A stretch of 64,000 bases of DNA from JAKFWF01 sp031374115 (GTDB lineage: Bacteria; Pseudomonadota; Alphaproteobacteria; Rhizobiales; Hyphomicrobiaceae). Of this stretch, positions 8,847 through 17,570 are shown piece after piece (within the stretch, counting starts at the first letter, position 1; the number at the start of each line of letters is the position of its first letter). The position numbers and the translations under genes are program-made. The stretch spans positions 33,469 through 97,468 of the forward strand of contig JANMNO010000061.1 in assembly GCA_031374115.1 (NCBI GenBank), in the 5' to 3' direction. Under the pieces are notes generated by a model. That model was not told the DNA's origin, did not search any database, and worked only from the letters and a program-made list of their open reading frames with translations.

Positions 8847-10025
8847 ATGCTGCACCTTGCTTCAGGAATGGAACGGCTCGGCACCGAAACGGCTTTCGAC
8901 GTGCTGGCGCGCGCTGCAACCCTTCAGGCTCAGGGGAAGGACATTATTTCGCTCGGCATCGGCCAACCGGATTTCAAGACACCACCGCACATCGTCGAAG
9001 CGGCCATCAAGGCTATGCGCGACGGCCACCACGGCTATACCCCGGCAAACGGTATTCCAGCGCTTCGTCAGGCAGTCGCGAAGGATTTGCACAAACGTCA
9101 CGCGGTCGAGGTCGACCCCGATCATGTCGTGATCATGCCGGGTGGCAAGCCCACGATGTTCTTTGCAATGTTGATGTTCGGCGCGCCCGGCGTCGAGATA
9201 ATTTATCCAGACCCGGGCTTTCCGATCTATCGCTCGATGATTGAGTACACCGGCGCAACACCGGTCGCGATGGCGCTGCGCGAGGAGTACGGCTTCTCGT
9301 TCAACGCCGATGAAGTGCTGGCGCAGGTCACCCCGAAGACGCGGCTGATCATAATCAACAGCCCCGGCAATCCAACCGGCGGCGCGGTGCCCGAAATCGA
9401 GATCAAGAAGCTCGTCGCCGGCCTTGCGAGGCACCCCGATGTCGCGATCATGTCGGACGAGATCTATAGCCAGATGCTGTACGATGGCCGCGTCCACACC
9501 AGCTTTCTAAAATTCCCAGAGATCCGTGATCGCCTGATCATCCTCGACGGCTGGTCGAAGACTTACGCGATGACCGGGTGGCGGCTCGGCTACAGCATTT
9601 GGCCGGCAACGCTCGTAGAAAAAGTCGTACGGCTTTGCGTCAATTGTCACTCGTGCGTCAACGCGCCGACACAGTTCGCCGGCATTGCCGCGCTCGAAGG
9701 TCCGCAGGACGCGGTGTACGCGATGGTCGGAGCTTTCGACGAGCGCCGGCGCGCCATCGTGCCGCTACTCAATCAGCTGCCGGGTGTAACCTGCGTCGAG
9801 CCAGGCGGCGCGTTCTACGCGTTTCCCAACATCACGGGCACGGGCTTCTCCGCCAAAGAATTGCAGAACCTGATGCTGGAAAAAGCAGGCGTCGCAACTG
9901 TTGCCGGCACCTCGTTTGGCATTCACGGCGAGGGCTACATCCGCTTCTCGTACGCCAACTCGCTGGACAACATCCGCAAAGCCGTCGAGCGAATCGGCAC
10001 GCTGCTGCTGGATGTCAAACGCTAA
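8847..10025 (+). CDS. PLP-dependent aminotransferase, class I/II
   Basis: Fold-type I aminotransferase of about 392 residues. Recognisable elements are ISLGIGQPDF near the N-terminus, the cofactor-contacting INSPGNPTGG, SDEIYS with the Asp/Tyr pair, and the PLP-binding Lys238 in GWSKTYAMTGWRLGY. Substrates cannot be read from the sequence; aspartate/aromatic or alanine-type activity is possible. ATG 8847 is chosen because it begins the family-typical first helix; an in-frame ATG at 8742 overlaps the amidase end and gives a non-homologous 35-residue extension. Its position after amidase suggests it could deaminate a product of that reaction. Confidence 0.88.
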   Translation: MLHLASGMERLGTETAFDVLARAATLQAQGKDIISLGIGQPDFKTPPHIVEAAIKAMRDGHHGYTPANGIPALRQAVAKDLHKRHAVEVDPDHVVIMPGGKPTMFFAMLMFGAPGVEIIYPDPGFPIYRSMIEYTGATPVAMALREEYGFSFNADEVLAQVTPKTRLIIINSPGNPTGGAVPEIEIKKLVAGLARHPDVAIMSDEIYSQMLYDGRVHTSFLKFPEIRDRLIILDGWSKTYAMTGWRLGYSIWPATLVEKVVRLCVNCHSCVNAPTQFAGIAALEGPQDAVYAMVGAFDERRRAIVPLLNQLPGVTCVEPGGAFYAFPNITGTGFSAKELQNLMLEKAGVATVAGTSFGIHGEGYIRFSYANSLDNIRKAVERIGTLLLDVKR

Positions 10026-10132
10026 CCCTCGCGTCAAGGACCAGACCAACCTAAACGACATTCTGGACGGTTTGGTGGAGGAGGCTGATTTGCCTCTTCG
10101 AATCGCAATCGATGTGTGTATTCTGGTCTCCC

Positions 10133-11761
10133 ATGCAGCGGTACATCTTCATCACCGGCGGCGTGGTATCTTCCCTTGGAAAAGGCCTCGCTTCCGCAGC
10201 GCTCGGTGCGCTCCTTCAGGCTCGCGGTTTTTCCGTGCGCCTGAAGAAACTCGACCCATATCTCAATGTCGACCCCGGCACGATGAGCCCTTACCAGCAC
10301 GGTGAGGTGTTCGTAACCGACGACGGCGCGGAAACGGATTTGGACCTCGGCCACTATGAGCGCTTTACCGGTGTCCCGGCCAAAAAGTCGGACAACATCA
10401 CGACAGGCCGAATCTACCAGGAAATAATCGCCAAGGAACGGCGTGGCGATTTCCTCGGCGGAACGGTGCAGGTGATCCCGCACGTAACCGACGCGATCAA
10501 GAATTTCGTCATCACCGGCAACGAAGCCGTGGACTTTGTGCTGGTCGAGATCGGTGGCCCCGTCGGCGACATCGAGGGACTGCCGTTTTTCGAAGCGATC
10601 CGCCAGCTCGGTAACGACTTGCCGCGCGGGTCGACCGTGTATATTCACCTGACTCTGATGCCGTATATCCCGAGCGCCGGCGAGCTTAAGACCAAGCCGA
10701 CCCAGCACTCGGTAAAGGAACTGCGATCGATCGGCATCCAGCCAGATATTCTGTTATGCCGGTCGGACCGCGAGGTGCCTAAGTCGGAGCGCCGCAAGAT
10801 CGCGCTGTTCTGCAACGTGCGCGAAGAAGCCGTGATCCAGGCACTCGACGTGGCCTCGATCTACGACGTGCCTTTGGCCTATCACCGCGAGGGGCTCGAC
10901 GATCAAGTGCTTATGGCGTTCGGCATCGCAGATGCGCCCAGGCCCAATCTCGCGCGTTGGGAAGGCATCGGTCATGCCGTCGCCAATCCCGAAGGCGAAG
11001 TATCGATTGCCATTGTCGGCAAATACACCGGCCTGAAAGATGCTTACAAATCGTTGATCGAAGCGCTCGTGCACGGCGGCATCGCCAACAACGTGAAGGT
11101 CAAGCTCGACTGGATCGACGCCGAGGTATTCGAGCGCGAGGATCCCGCACCCTATCTCGAAGGTGTGCACGGCATTTTAGTCCCCGGCGGCTTTGGAGAG
11201 CGGGGCACGGAGGGCAAGATCCTCGCGGCAAAATTCGCCCGCACCCGCAGGGTGCCATACTTCGGCATCTGCTTCGGAATGCAAATGGCCGTGATCGAAG
11301 CAGCCCGAAACCTAGCCGGTGTGGCCGACGCCAGCTCGACCGAGTTCGGCCCCGTCAAGGAGCCGGTGGTCGCGTTGATGACCGACTGGATGAACAATGG
11401 CCAGCTGGAGATGCGTGCGAGCGGCGGCGATCTCGGCGGCACGATGCGGCTCGGCGCCTACGAGGCGAAGCTCTCCGGCAACTCGAAAATCGCTTCGATC
11501 TACGGCACGACGACCATCTCGGAACGTCATCGTCACCGCTGGGAGGTCAACACCGACTACCGGGAACGCTTGGAGCGAGCTGGATTGTCGTTCACCGGCA
11601 CCTCGCCTGACGGTCTGCTGCCGGAGACGATCGAGTATCCCGACCACCCCTGGTTTATCGGTGTGCAGTACCACCCTGAGCTGAAATCTAGGCCCTTTGA
11701 TCCGCACCCGCTGTTCAAGGGCTTCATCGGTGCGGCCGTGGACCAGAGCCGGTTGGTTTGA
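10133..11761 (+). CDS. pyrG: CTP synthase
   Basis: Converts UTP to CTP using ATP and glutamine-derived ammonia, the last step of pyrimidine nucleotide synthesis. About 542 residues, the usual length. The synthetase domain starts RYIFITGGVVSSLGKGLAS (P-loop) and continues with LDPYLNVDPGTMSPYQHGEV. The class I glutamine amidotransferase domain contains the nucleophile Cys380 in FGICFGMQ and the His/Glu pair in YHPEL near the C-terminus. ATG 10133 gives the canonical N-terminus; an ATG at 10112 would add seven unrelated residues. It stands alone, converging with the PilZ gene two bases away. Confidence 0.97.
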   Translation: MQRYIFITGGVVSSLGKGLASAALGALLQARGFSVRLKKLDPYLNVDPGTMSPYQHGEVFVTDDGAETDLDLGHYERFTGVPAKKSDNITTGRIYQEIIAKERRGDFLGGTVQVIPHVTDAIKNFVITGNEAVDFVLVEIGGPVGDIEGLPFFEAIRQLGNDLPRGSTVYIHLTLMPYIPSAGELKTKPTQHSVKELRSIGIQPDILLCRSDREVPKSERRKIALFCNVREEAVIQALDVASIYDVPLAYHREGLDDQVLMAFGIADAPRPNLARWEGIGHAVANPEGEVSIAIVGKYTGLKDAYKSLIEALVHGGIANNVKVKLDWIDAEVFEREDPAPYLEGVHGILVPGGFGERGTEGKILAAKFARTRRVPYFGICFGMQMAVIEAARNLAGVADASSTEFGPVKEPVVALMTDWMNNGQLEMRASGGDLGGTMRLGAYEAKLSGNSKIASIYGTTTISERHRHRWEVNTDYRERLERAGLSFTGTSPDGLLPETIEYPDHPWFIGVQYHPELKSRPFDPHPLFKGFIGAAVDQSRLV

Positions 11762-11763
11762 AC

Positions 11764-12195
11764 CTACTTCTTCGGCTTGGGGGCTAGCTTGCGCTTTGGC
11801 GGTGGAATAGTGCGAGCCGGAGACGTAAATTTTACGCCAAGTTCGCTGCCCCGCCGCCAGGCGATCCCGCAATCAACTGCGACACGATCGATCTGGAACA
11901 CGATCGTGAACGTCTTCGGTAGATCGTTGATGTTGTGATACCGGCTGCCCCGCAACGCCCGGACCTCGATGCGCGCGCCCGTAGAGGATGTATCGAGGAT
12001 GACGCAGTTGACGGGATCGACGATTTCGCCGCCGTAGATGTAGCCTGCGGTGGCGCTCGACCGGCGATGCGCCCAACGGCGATTGTCATCGCTCTTGGTG
12101 CCGACAAGCCCGATCAACGATGTTACCTTGCGCGCGGGTATTGCCTCCGCCCAACTCGCCCGTGTCGTTCTAACGGCAACAGTCATCTCAGTCAC
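11764..12195 (-). CDS. PilZ-domain protein
   Basis: Small protein of about 143 residues with a single PilZ domain. The basic N-terminal loop DDNRRWAHRRSSA resembles the RxxxR part of the c-di-GMP-binding motif. The second motif is CVILDTSSTGARI (D-x-S-x-x-G), and the domain closes with AWRRGSELGVKF. A lysine/proline-rich tail follows. These residues are consistent with cyclic di-GMP binding, though the RxxxR spacing is imperfect, so binding is uncertain. Such orphan PilZ proteins in rhizobia affect motility or exopolysaccharide. No partner gene is adjacent. Confidence 0.8.
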   Translation of the reverse strand: MTEMTVAVRTTRASWAEAIPARKVTSLIGLVGTKSDDNRRWAHRRSSATAGYIYGGEIVDPVNCVILDTSSTGARIEVRALRGSRYHNINDLPKTFTIVFQIDRVAVDCGIAWRRGSELGVKFTSPARTIPPPKRKLAPKPKK

Positions 12196-12380
12196 CTCAC
12201 GATGATCGCCACATCAGCGACAACCTTCAGTGCACCAGCATACTAAGGAATGCTGAATAAGGTCTCTCTGGATTGCCAACAATTTTAGCGGGTTGCATGA
12301 TCCTCGCGACATCGTCCTGGCTGGCAACGACGGCGATCTGGTTTAATCTTTGTGAACGAAGTTGATGGAGGGAGGCAGCA

Positions 12381-12833
12381 ATGTCCAAATCGGCGCCAAC
12401 GGAGCGGACGACCGGTCATTGTCAATGCGGCGTTATTCGATATGAGTTCGAGGGCAAACCCAAATGGGTGATGCACTGCCACTGTGAAAGTTGCCGGCGG
12501 GCGGTTTCTTCGGTGGTGGCGACCTATATCGGCGTACGTGTCGACCAATTCCGCTACCTTCAGGGCGAACCTGCGGTTTATGAATCTTCGCCAGGCGTGA
12601 AACGCTATTTTTGTGCGCGGTGCGGTTCACCCATGGCGTATGCGGGTTCGCGCTGGCCGGGCGAGGTGCATCTATTCCACGGCACACTCAGCAACCCTTC
12701 ACAGTGGCCTCCAACAGGCCATGCTCACATCGGCGAACAATTGCCTTGGTTCGACGCGCACGACACGCTGCCGCGTTTCGAGAACGTTGCCGCGCGTGGC
12801 GTCGAGCCGGTTCGTTGCGGACCGAAGGCGTGA
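12381..12833 (+). CDS. GFA-family (glutathione-dependent formaldehyde-activating fold) protein
   Basis: Zinc-binding protein of about 150 residues with the Mss4-like fold. Cysteine sets are clear: HCQCG (about 14-18), HCHCESCRR (about 33-41) and FCARCGSPM (about 75-83), matching the GFA pattern. The family name derives from glutathione S-(hydroxymethyl) synthase, but most members have no proven activity, so formaldehyde handling is only a possibility. A strong GGAGGGAGG lies just before the ATG. Its TGA overlaps the GTG of the following fucosyltransferase-like gene, so the two are translationally coupled although no biochemical link is obvious. Confidence 0.87.
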   Translation: MSKSAPTERTTGHCQCGVIRYEFEGKPKWVMHCHCESCRRAVSSVVATYIGVRVDQFRYLQGEPAVYESSPGVKRYFCARCGSPMAYAGSRWPGEVHLFHGTLSNPSQWPPTGHAHIGEQLPWFDAHDTLPRFENVAARGVEPVRCGPKA

Positions 12834-13711
12834 GGCTGATCGTTACACGATTGACCGGTGGGCTCGGCAACCAAATGTTCCAGTTCGCCGCAGGCTACGC
12901 GCTTAGCCTTCGGCGTGGCGTGCCACTCGAACTCGACATTTCAAGCTACGCGCGCGACAAGCTTCGCGTCTACGAACTCGCAACCTTCGACTTGCCGGCG
13001 AAAGTGGCTGGTCCCGCAACCCTCCACCGCATACCCAAAAAAGCCCGTGGTTTCGAAAAGCTCGTAAACCGCTTTGCGCCGTCTGCGCCGGTCGATGCCA
13101 TTCCAATCTATCGCGAACCTCACTTCGAGTTCGATCGGAAGGTGTTGGATTTACCCGCACCGCATGCCCTATACGGATACTGGCAAACGGAACGTTACTT
13201 CGAGGATGTGCGCGAAAAGGTGCGCTTGGCGTTTACGCCGGCGCTGCCCCTGGAGCCTGCGAACGCCGCTGTGCTGGAGGCTATCCGGCAAGCTGAGATG
13301 CCGGTTTCCCTGCACGTGCGCCGGGGTGATTATGTGAGCGATGCGTCAGCCAGCGCCATCCACGGAACATGCTCGCTCGACTACTATCGGGCTGCGATGG
13401 CATCGATTGTTAGTCAGACTCAGAACGCGCACTTTTTCGCGTTCTCTGACGACGCGTCCTGGACACAGGCCAACCTTGGCTCAGATGCTCCGATTACGTA
13501 CGTTGCCGCGAATGCTCCGTCCCGCGGATATCGTGACATGCAATTGATGAGCGCATGCCGCCATCACATCATCGCCAACAGTTCGTTCAGCTGGTGGGGC
13601 GCCTGGCTCAATAATCAACATGGCAAGCGCGTTATCGCGCCTGCCATGTGGTTCGCCCAGTCGAACAAAAATCCGAAAGACTTGCTGCCGATTTCGTGGG
13701 AGCGATTGTGA
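12830..13711 (+). CDS. GT11-family glycosyltransferase (alpha-1,2-fucosyltransferase-like)
   Basis: About 293 residues. The N-terminal LTGGLGNQMFQFAAGYAL is diagnostic of GT11. The GDP-fucose-binding motif HVRRGDYV is at 162-169, with the downstream FAFSDDASW and NSSFSWWGAWL motifs in family order. The likely role is adding fucose in alpha-1,2 linkage to a surface glycan; donor choice is family inference. GTG 12830 is selected because it begins the motif-bearing N-terminus directly and overlaps the GFA stop; a longer frame back to 12611 lies wholly within the GFA gene. No GDP-fucose synthesis genes or polysaccharide cluster are nearby, so it looks isolated. Confidence 0.88.
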   Translation: MRLIVTRLTGGLGNQMFQFAAGYALSLRRGVPLELDISSYARDKLRVYELATFDLPAKVAGPATLHRIPKKARGFEKLVNRFAPSAPVDAIPIYREPHFEFDRKVLDLPAPHALYGYWQTERYFEDVREKVRLAFTPALPLEPANAAVLEAIRQAEMPVSLHVRRGDYVSDASASAIHGTCSLDYYRAAMASIVSQTQNAHFFAFSDDASWTQANLGSDAPITYVAANAPSRGYRDMQLMSACRHHIIANSSFSWWGAWLNNQHGKRVIAPAMWFAQSNKNPKDLLPISWERL

Positions 13712-13730
13712 AGAATAGTGTTCGGTTGTC

Positions 13731-14162
13731 TTAATTCAAATAGGGGCACAGACGCCGCTCGCCACCATAGGTCGTGTACATACCAGTGCTCCACTCAAAC
13801 GACCTGAAGTTCTGGGCGCAGATGCGACGCGGATCACCGGTATAGCCTTGCGGATAGTAGTAGGGCCCTTCATGAGCATAACTGTCGTAAGAGTATCCAC
13901 GTCGCGGAGCATATGCGCGGTCGGCGATGATAGCACCAGCCAGAAGTCCGGCACCAATTCCCAAGCCGATACCTGGGCCGCGCCAACCCCGGCCGCGCCA
14001 ACCGCCGCCGCCCCAACGCCGGTATTGTACCTGAGTAACGGAAGCCGCATCCGAGACCGCAGCGGGCTGTGCAGTCGCCGGCGACACAGGCGCTGCCTGC
14101 GCAGTTATCATAGAGACGGATAGCGCCGCTGTTGCCAGCGACAGCATTCTCAATTTGGACAT
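13731..14162 (-). CDS. BA14K-like secreted protein
   Basis: Protein of about 143 residues with a Sec signal peptide (SKLRMLSLATAALSVSMI to AQA, cleavage near 24). A Gly/Trp/Arg-rich segment (WGGGGWRGRGWRG) and a glycine-rich hydrophobic stretch follow. The C-terminal domain reads CAQNFRSFEWSTGMYTTY then CPYLN, matching the BA14K domain first described as a Brucella immunoreactive lectin-like antigen and widespread in Hyphomicrobiales. Two conserved cysteines probably form a disulfide. The function is unknown, probably cell-envelope related. It lies 83 bp after gcvPB on the same strand but is likely independent. Confidence 0.82.
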   Translation of the reverse strand: MSKLRMLSLATAALSVSMITAQAAPVSPATAQPAAVSDAASVTQVQYRRWGGGGWRGRGWRGPGIGLGIGAGLLAGAIIADRAYAPRRGYSYDSYAHEGPYYYPQGYTGDPRRICAQNFRSFEWSTGMYTTYGGERRLCPYLN

Positions 14163-14245
14163 TGACGCACCTTTTTAAGTTGCCGAGTGATTAGCTTCCA
14201 TCGGGTAACGTCGAACGGCCTAGCTTTCCGTCGAGTTCCATTTGC

Positions 14246-15820
14246 CTATTCAGCGGCCTGCTTGTGATCAAGGGGCGGCTTCCAGATCAAGCGTGGCTCT
14301 CGAGCCGCTTTTGTCTCGTCCAACCGGCGCCTCGGCGCGAAGCGTGGCGCCTGGGTGAAGCGTGCCGTGTCGCCCTCGCGCGCCGACCGTGCCAGATCAC
14401 GAAGAGTTGCGATGAACAGGTCCAGCGATTGCTTCGATTCAGATTCCGTCGGCTCGATCAGCATCGCCCCGTGCACGACGAGCGGGAAATACATCGTCAT
14501 CGGGTGATAGCCTTCGTCGATCATCGCCTTGGCGAAATCGAGCGTTGTGACGCCGGTGCCTTTAAGCCAGGCATCGTCGAACAGAACTTCGTGCATGCAC
14601 GCCTGGTCACCGAAAGGCTGGCTGAACATATCGCGCAGACCGACACGAATGTAGTTGGCACTCAGCACCGCATCTTCGCTGGCCATCCGCATGCCGTCGG
14701 AGCCGTGACTGAGCATGTAGGTCAGAGCCCGGACATACATCCCCATTTGCCCATGAAACGCGGTCAGCCGGCCAAACGGTTGCACACCATCCGCTGCATC
14801 GCTGGTCTCGATGAGGCGATAGGTATCTTCGTCCTTAGTGACGAACGGCAACGGTGCGAACGGCGCCAAAGCCCGCGATAGCACGACTGGCCCCGAGCCC
14901 GGTCCGCCGCCGCCGTGTGGCGTCGAAAACGTCTTATGCAAGTTGATGTGCATCGCGTCGATACCGAGATCGCCAGGGCGAACCTTGCCGACGATGGCAT
15001 TGAAGTTCGCGCCATCGCAGTAGAAGTATGCGCCAGCTTCGTGCACGGCTTTCGCGATCTCGACGACTTCCGGCTCGAACAAACCGCAGGTATTCGGGTT
15101 GGTCAACATGATCGCTGCGACGTCAGCACCGAGAGCGGCCCTTACTACATCGACGGCGACAGTGCCGTCGGCACGCGCCGGTATGGTCTTCACGGTGTAG
15201 CCCATGAAAGCGGCCGTCGCCGGATTGGTGCCGTGCGCGGATTCAGGGACCAGCACGACCGAACGCTTCGAGCCCTTCGCTTCGTGTGCAGCTTTGATCG
15301 CGAGCATGCCACACAGCTCGCCGTGTGCACCAGCCTTGGGGCTCATCGCTACCGAATGCATGCCCGTCAGCTCGAGCAGGTACCCGGCCAGCACTTCCAT
15401 CAATTGAAGCGCGCCCTGCACCGTCGATTGCGGCTGCAGCGGATGGATATCGCCGAAGCCCGGCAACCGCGCCATCTTCTCGTTGAGCCGCGCATTGTGT
15501 TTCATGGTGCACGATCCAAGCGGATATAGGCCGCTATCGATCGCGTAGTTTTTGCGGGAAAGCCGCACGTAGTGGCGCATCGCCTCGGGCTCGCTGAGGC
15601 CGGGCAATCCGATATCACCCTTGCGTTCGAGCCCGCCAAGCCGCCCCTTGTGCTGCTTCGGCTCGGGCAAATCGACGCCAGTTTTGCTGTAACTGCCGCG
15701 CCGCTCGAAAATCAGGGCTTCCTCGTGATCAAGGCCACGATGTCCTGTGAAAGTGGCGTTGCCGTTCGAAGTCGCGTCACCCACGGCCGTCGGCCGTCCT
15801 TGCGTGTTCATCGCCATCAC
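14246..15820 (-). CDS. gcvPB: glycine dehydrogenase (decarboxylating) subunit 2
   Basis: C-terminal, PLP-carrying half of the glycine cleavage P-protein, about 524 residues. With subunit 1 it decarboxylates glycine and passes the aminomethyl group to lipoyl-GcvH. The PLP lysine sits in HINLHKTFSTPHGGGGPG, followed by the glycine-rich loop of the P-protein. LGSCTMKHN near the N-terminus and PTESESK near the C-terminus are also typical. The start overlaps the gcvPA stop in ATGA, so the subunits are co-translated. The N-terminal 30 residues are poorly conserved, and a later start is possible. Confidence 0.95.
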   Translation of the reverse strand: MMAMNTQGRPTAVGDATSNGNATFTGHRGLDHEEALIFERRGSYSKTGVDLPEPKQHKGRLGGLERKGDIGLPGLSEPEAMRHYVRLSRKNYAIDSGLYPLGSCTMKHNARLNEKMARLPGFGDIHPLQPQSTVQGALQLMEVLAGYLLELTGMHSVAMSPKAGAHGELCGMLAIKAAHEAKGSKRSVVLVPESAHGTNPATAAFMGYTVKTIPARADGTVAVDVVRAALGADVAAIMLTNPNTCGLFEPEVVEIAKAVHEAGAYFYCDGANFNAIVGKVRPGDLGIDAMHINLHKTFSTPHGGGGPGSGPVVLSRALAPFAPLPFVTKDEDTYRLIETSDAADGVQPFGRLTAFHGQMGMYVRALTYMLSHGSDGMRMASEDAVLSANYIRVGLRDMFSQPFGDQACMHEVLFDDAWLKGTGVTTLDFAKAMIDEGYHPMTMYFPLVVHGAMLIEPTESESKQSLDLFIATLRDLARSAREGDTARFTQAPRFAPRRRLDETKAAREPRLIWKPPLDHKQAAE

Positions 15821-17163
15821 AAAACCTCCCCCAGTGCTTTCGCGTACGCCGCGCGGTCATCGTCGGTGTTGATTTCGGTGGAAGCGACGAGGATCAGATC
15901 GGCGATCGCCGCATTGCCCGGCAGCAGCCGAGAGACGGGTACCCCGCCCATGATCTGCTTGCCGGCAAGCTTCTCGATGACGGCCGCGGCGTTGCCTGTC
16001 ACGCGAATGGTGAACTCGTTGAAGAAGGCCTTGTTGAGAACTTCGACGCCCTTCACCGCGCTCAAACGATCGGCCAAGTCACACGCGTTGGCGTGATTGA
16101 TTGCAGCCAGCCGTTTCAAGCCGGTTTCGCCCAGCAACGTCATGTGAATCGTGAACGCCAACGCGCACAAGCCGGAATTGGTGCAAATGTTGCTCGTCGC
16201 CTTTTCGCGGCGAATGTGCTGCTCGCGCGTCGACAGCGTGAGGACGAAGCCGCGCCGCCCCTCGGCATCGACCGTCTCGCCGCAGAGCCGGCCAGGCATC
16301 TGCCGCACATATTTTTCGCGGGTGGCAAACAAGCCGACGTACGGGCCGCCGAAGGTCAAGCCATTGCCGATCGACTGGCCCTCGCCGACGACGATGTCGG
16401 CTCCCATATCGCCAGGTGCCTTCAGCGCACCCAGCGCCACAATCTCGGTGACGACCACGATCAGCAGCGCGCCTTTGGCATGCGCGGCATCGGCGATCGG
16501 TTGGAGGTCGCGAATGTTACCAAATACGTCCGGGTACTGCACGACGACGCAGGATGTCTCAGCGTCGATAACACCGATGATGTCCTCGGCAGCGGCCGGA
16601 TCAACTGCCAAGCTGGTGACGGCACCGCCCGCATACTTCGAAAGCGTAGCGATCACATCGGCATACTGTGGATGCAGCCCGCCTGAGACGACCGCCGTCT
16701 TACGACGTGTCACCCGATGCGCCATCAGCACTGCTTCGGCGGCACCCGTCGAACCGTCGTACATCGACGCATTGGCGACATCCATCGCGGTCAGGCGCGC
16801 GACTTGGGTCTGGAACTCGAACAGGTATTGCAGCGTGCCCTGGGTAATCTCTGGTTGATACGGCGTGTAAGATGTGAGGAACTCCGAACGCTGGATCAGG
16901 TGATCGACGGAGGCTGGCACATGATGTCGATAGGCGCCGGCGCCGACGAAGAACGGCACGTTGCCGGCTGGCGTGTTGCGTGCTGCGAGCCGCCCCATGT
17001 CGCGTTCGACATCGAGTTCACCCTTAGCTTTCGGCAGGTTTGGAAGTGCCCTAAGCAGCTTGTCCTTGGGGACAGCTGCAAATAATTCATCGACCGACTT
17101 CACACCGATCTTGCTGAGCATTTCACGCCGGTCATCGGCTTCGAGCGGAAGGTAGCGCATCAT
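15817..17163 (-). CDS. gcvPA: glycine dehydrogenase (decarboxylating) subunit 1
   Basis: N-terminal half of the split P-protein, about 448 residues. It begins RYLPLEADDRREMLSKIG, has the segment FVGAGAYRHHVPASVDHL (about 71-88), SLLTSYTPYQPE-like sequence (written here as FLTSYTPYQPEITQG) and YDGSTGAAEA, all standard for GcvPA. This half is structural and forms the heterotetramer with GcvPB. The ATG overlaps the gcvH stop as ATGA. A split P-protein is less usual than the single long GcvP of Rhizobium-type relatives. Confidence 0.95.
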   Translation of the reverse strand: MMRYLPLEADDRREMLSKIGVKSVDELFAAVPKDKLLRALPNLPKAKGELDVERDMGRLAARNTPAGNVPFFVGAGAYRHHVPASVDHLIQRSEFLTSYTPYQPEITQGTLQYLFEFQTQVARLTAMDVANASMYDGSTGAAEAVLMAHRVTRRKTAVVSGGLHPQYADVIATLSKYAGGAVTSLAVDPAAAEDIIGVIDAETSCVVVQYPDVFGNIRDLQPIADAAHAKGALLIVVVTEIVALGALKAPGDMGADIVVGEGQSIGNGLTFGGPYVGLFATREKYVRQMPGRLCGETVDAEGRRGFVLTLSTREQHIRREKATSNICTNSGLCALAFTIHMTLLGETGLKRLAAINHANACDLADRLSAVKGVEVLNKAFFNEFTIRVTGNAAAVIEKLAGKQIMGGVPVSRLLPGNAAIADLILVASTEINTDDDRAAYAKALGEVL

Positions 17164-17537
17164 GCACTCTCCTTGACGAAAGCGTCGTAGGCGACCTTGT
17201 CCATGAGAGCGTGGAGCTCGGTTGGGTTAGTGATCTTCATTTTGAAGAACCAGGCGCGCCCTTCTGCATCTTCATTGACGAGGCCGGGCTGAGCGCCGAT
17301 CTCGGAGTTTGCGGCGGTAACTTCGCCCGTCAGTGGCGCGTAGACTTCGCTCGCAGCCTTCACGCTTTCGACAACGGCTGCCGACTCGCCCTGCTTCAGA
17401 CGCCGCCCCACTTCGGGCACTTCGACGAACACAACGTCGCCGAGCGCGCCTTGCGCGTGATTGGAAATGCCAACCGTTGCGATGTCGCCTTCGACGCTCA
17501 CGTACTCATGGTCCTTGGTGAAACGGATTTGCGCCAT
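17160..17537 (-). CDS. gcvH: glycine cleavage system H protein
   Basis: Lipoyl carrier of 125 residues shuttling the aminomethyl group between the P, T and L proteins. The lipoylation site is Lys60 in VVESVKAASEVYAPL. The N-terminal FTKDHEYV and the ISNHAQGALGDVVFVEVP motif are canonical, as is the EGRAWFFKM segment toward the C-terminus. It is located between gcvT and gcvPA in one transcription unit; its stop overlaps the gcvPA start. Confidence 0.97.
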   Translation of the reverse strand: MAQIRFTKDHEYVSVEGDIATVGISNHAQGALGDVVFVEVPEVGRRLKQGESAAVVESVKAASEVYAPLTGEVTAANSEIGAQPGLVNEDAEGRAWFFKMKITNPTELHALMDKVAYDAFVKESA

Positions 17538-17570
17538 GGCAACACCTATGTTGTTGGAGTGAATATGCGA

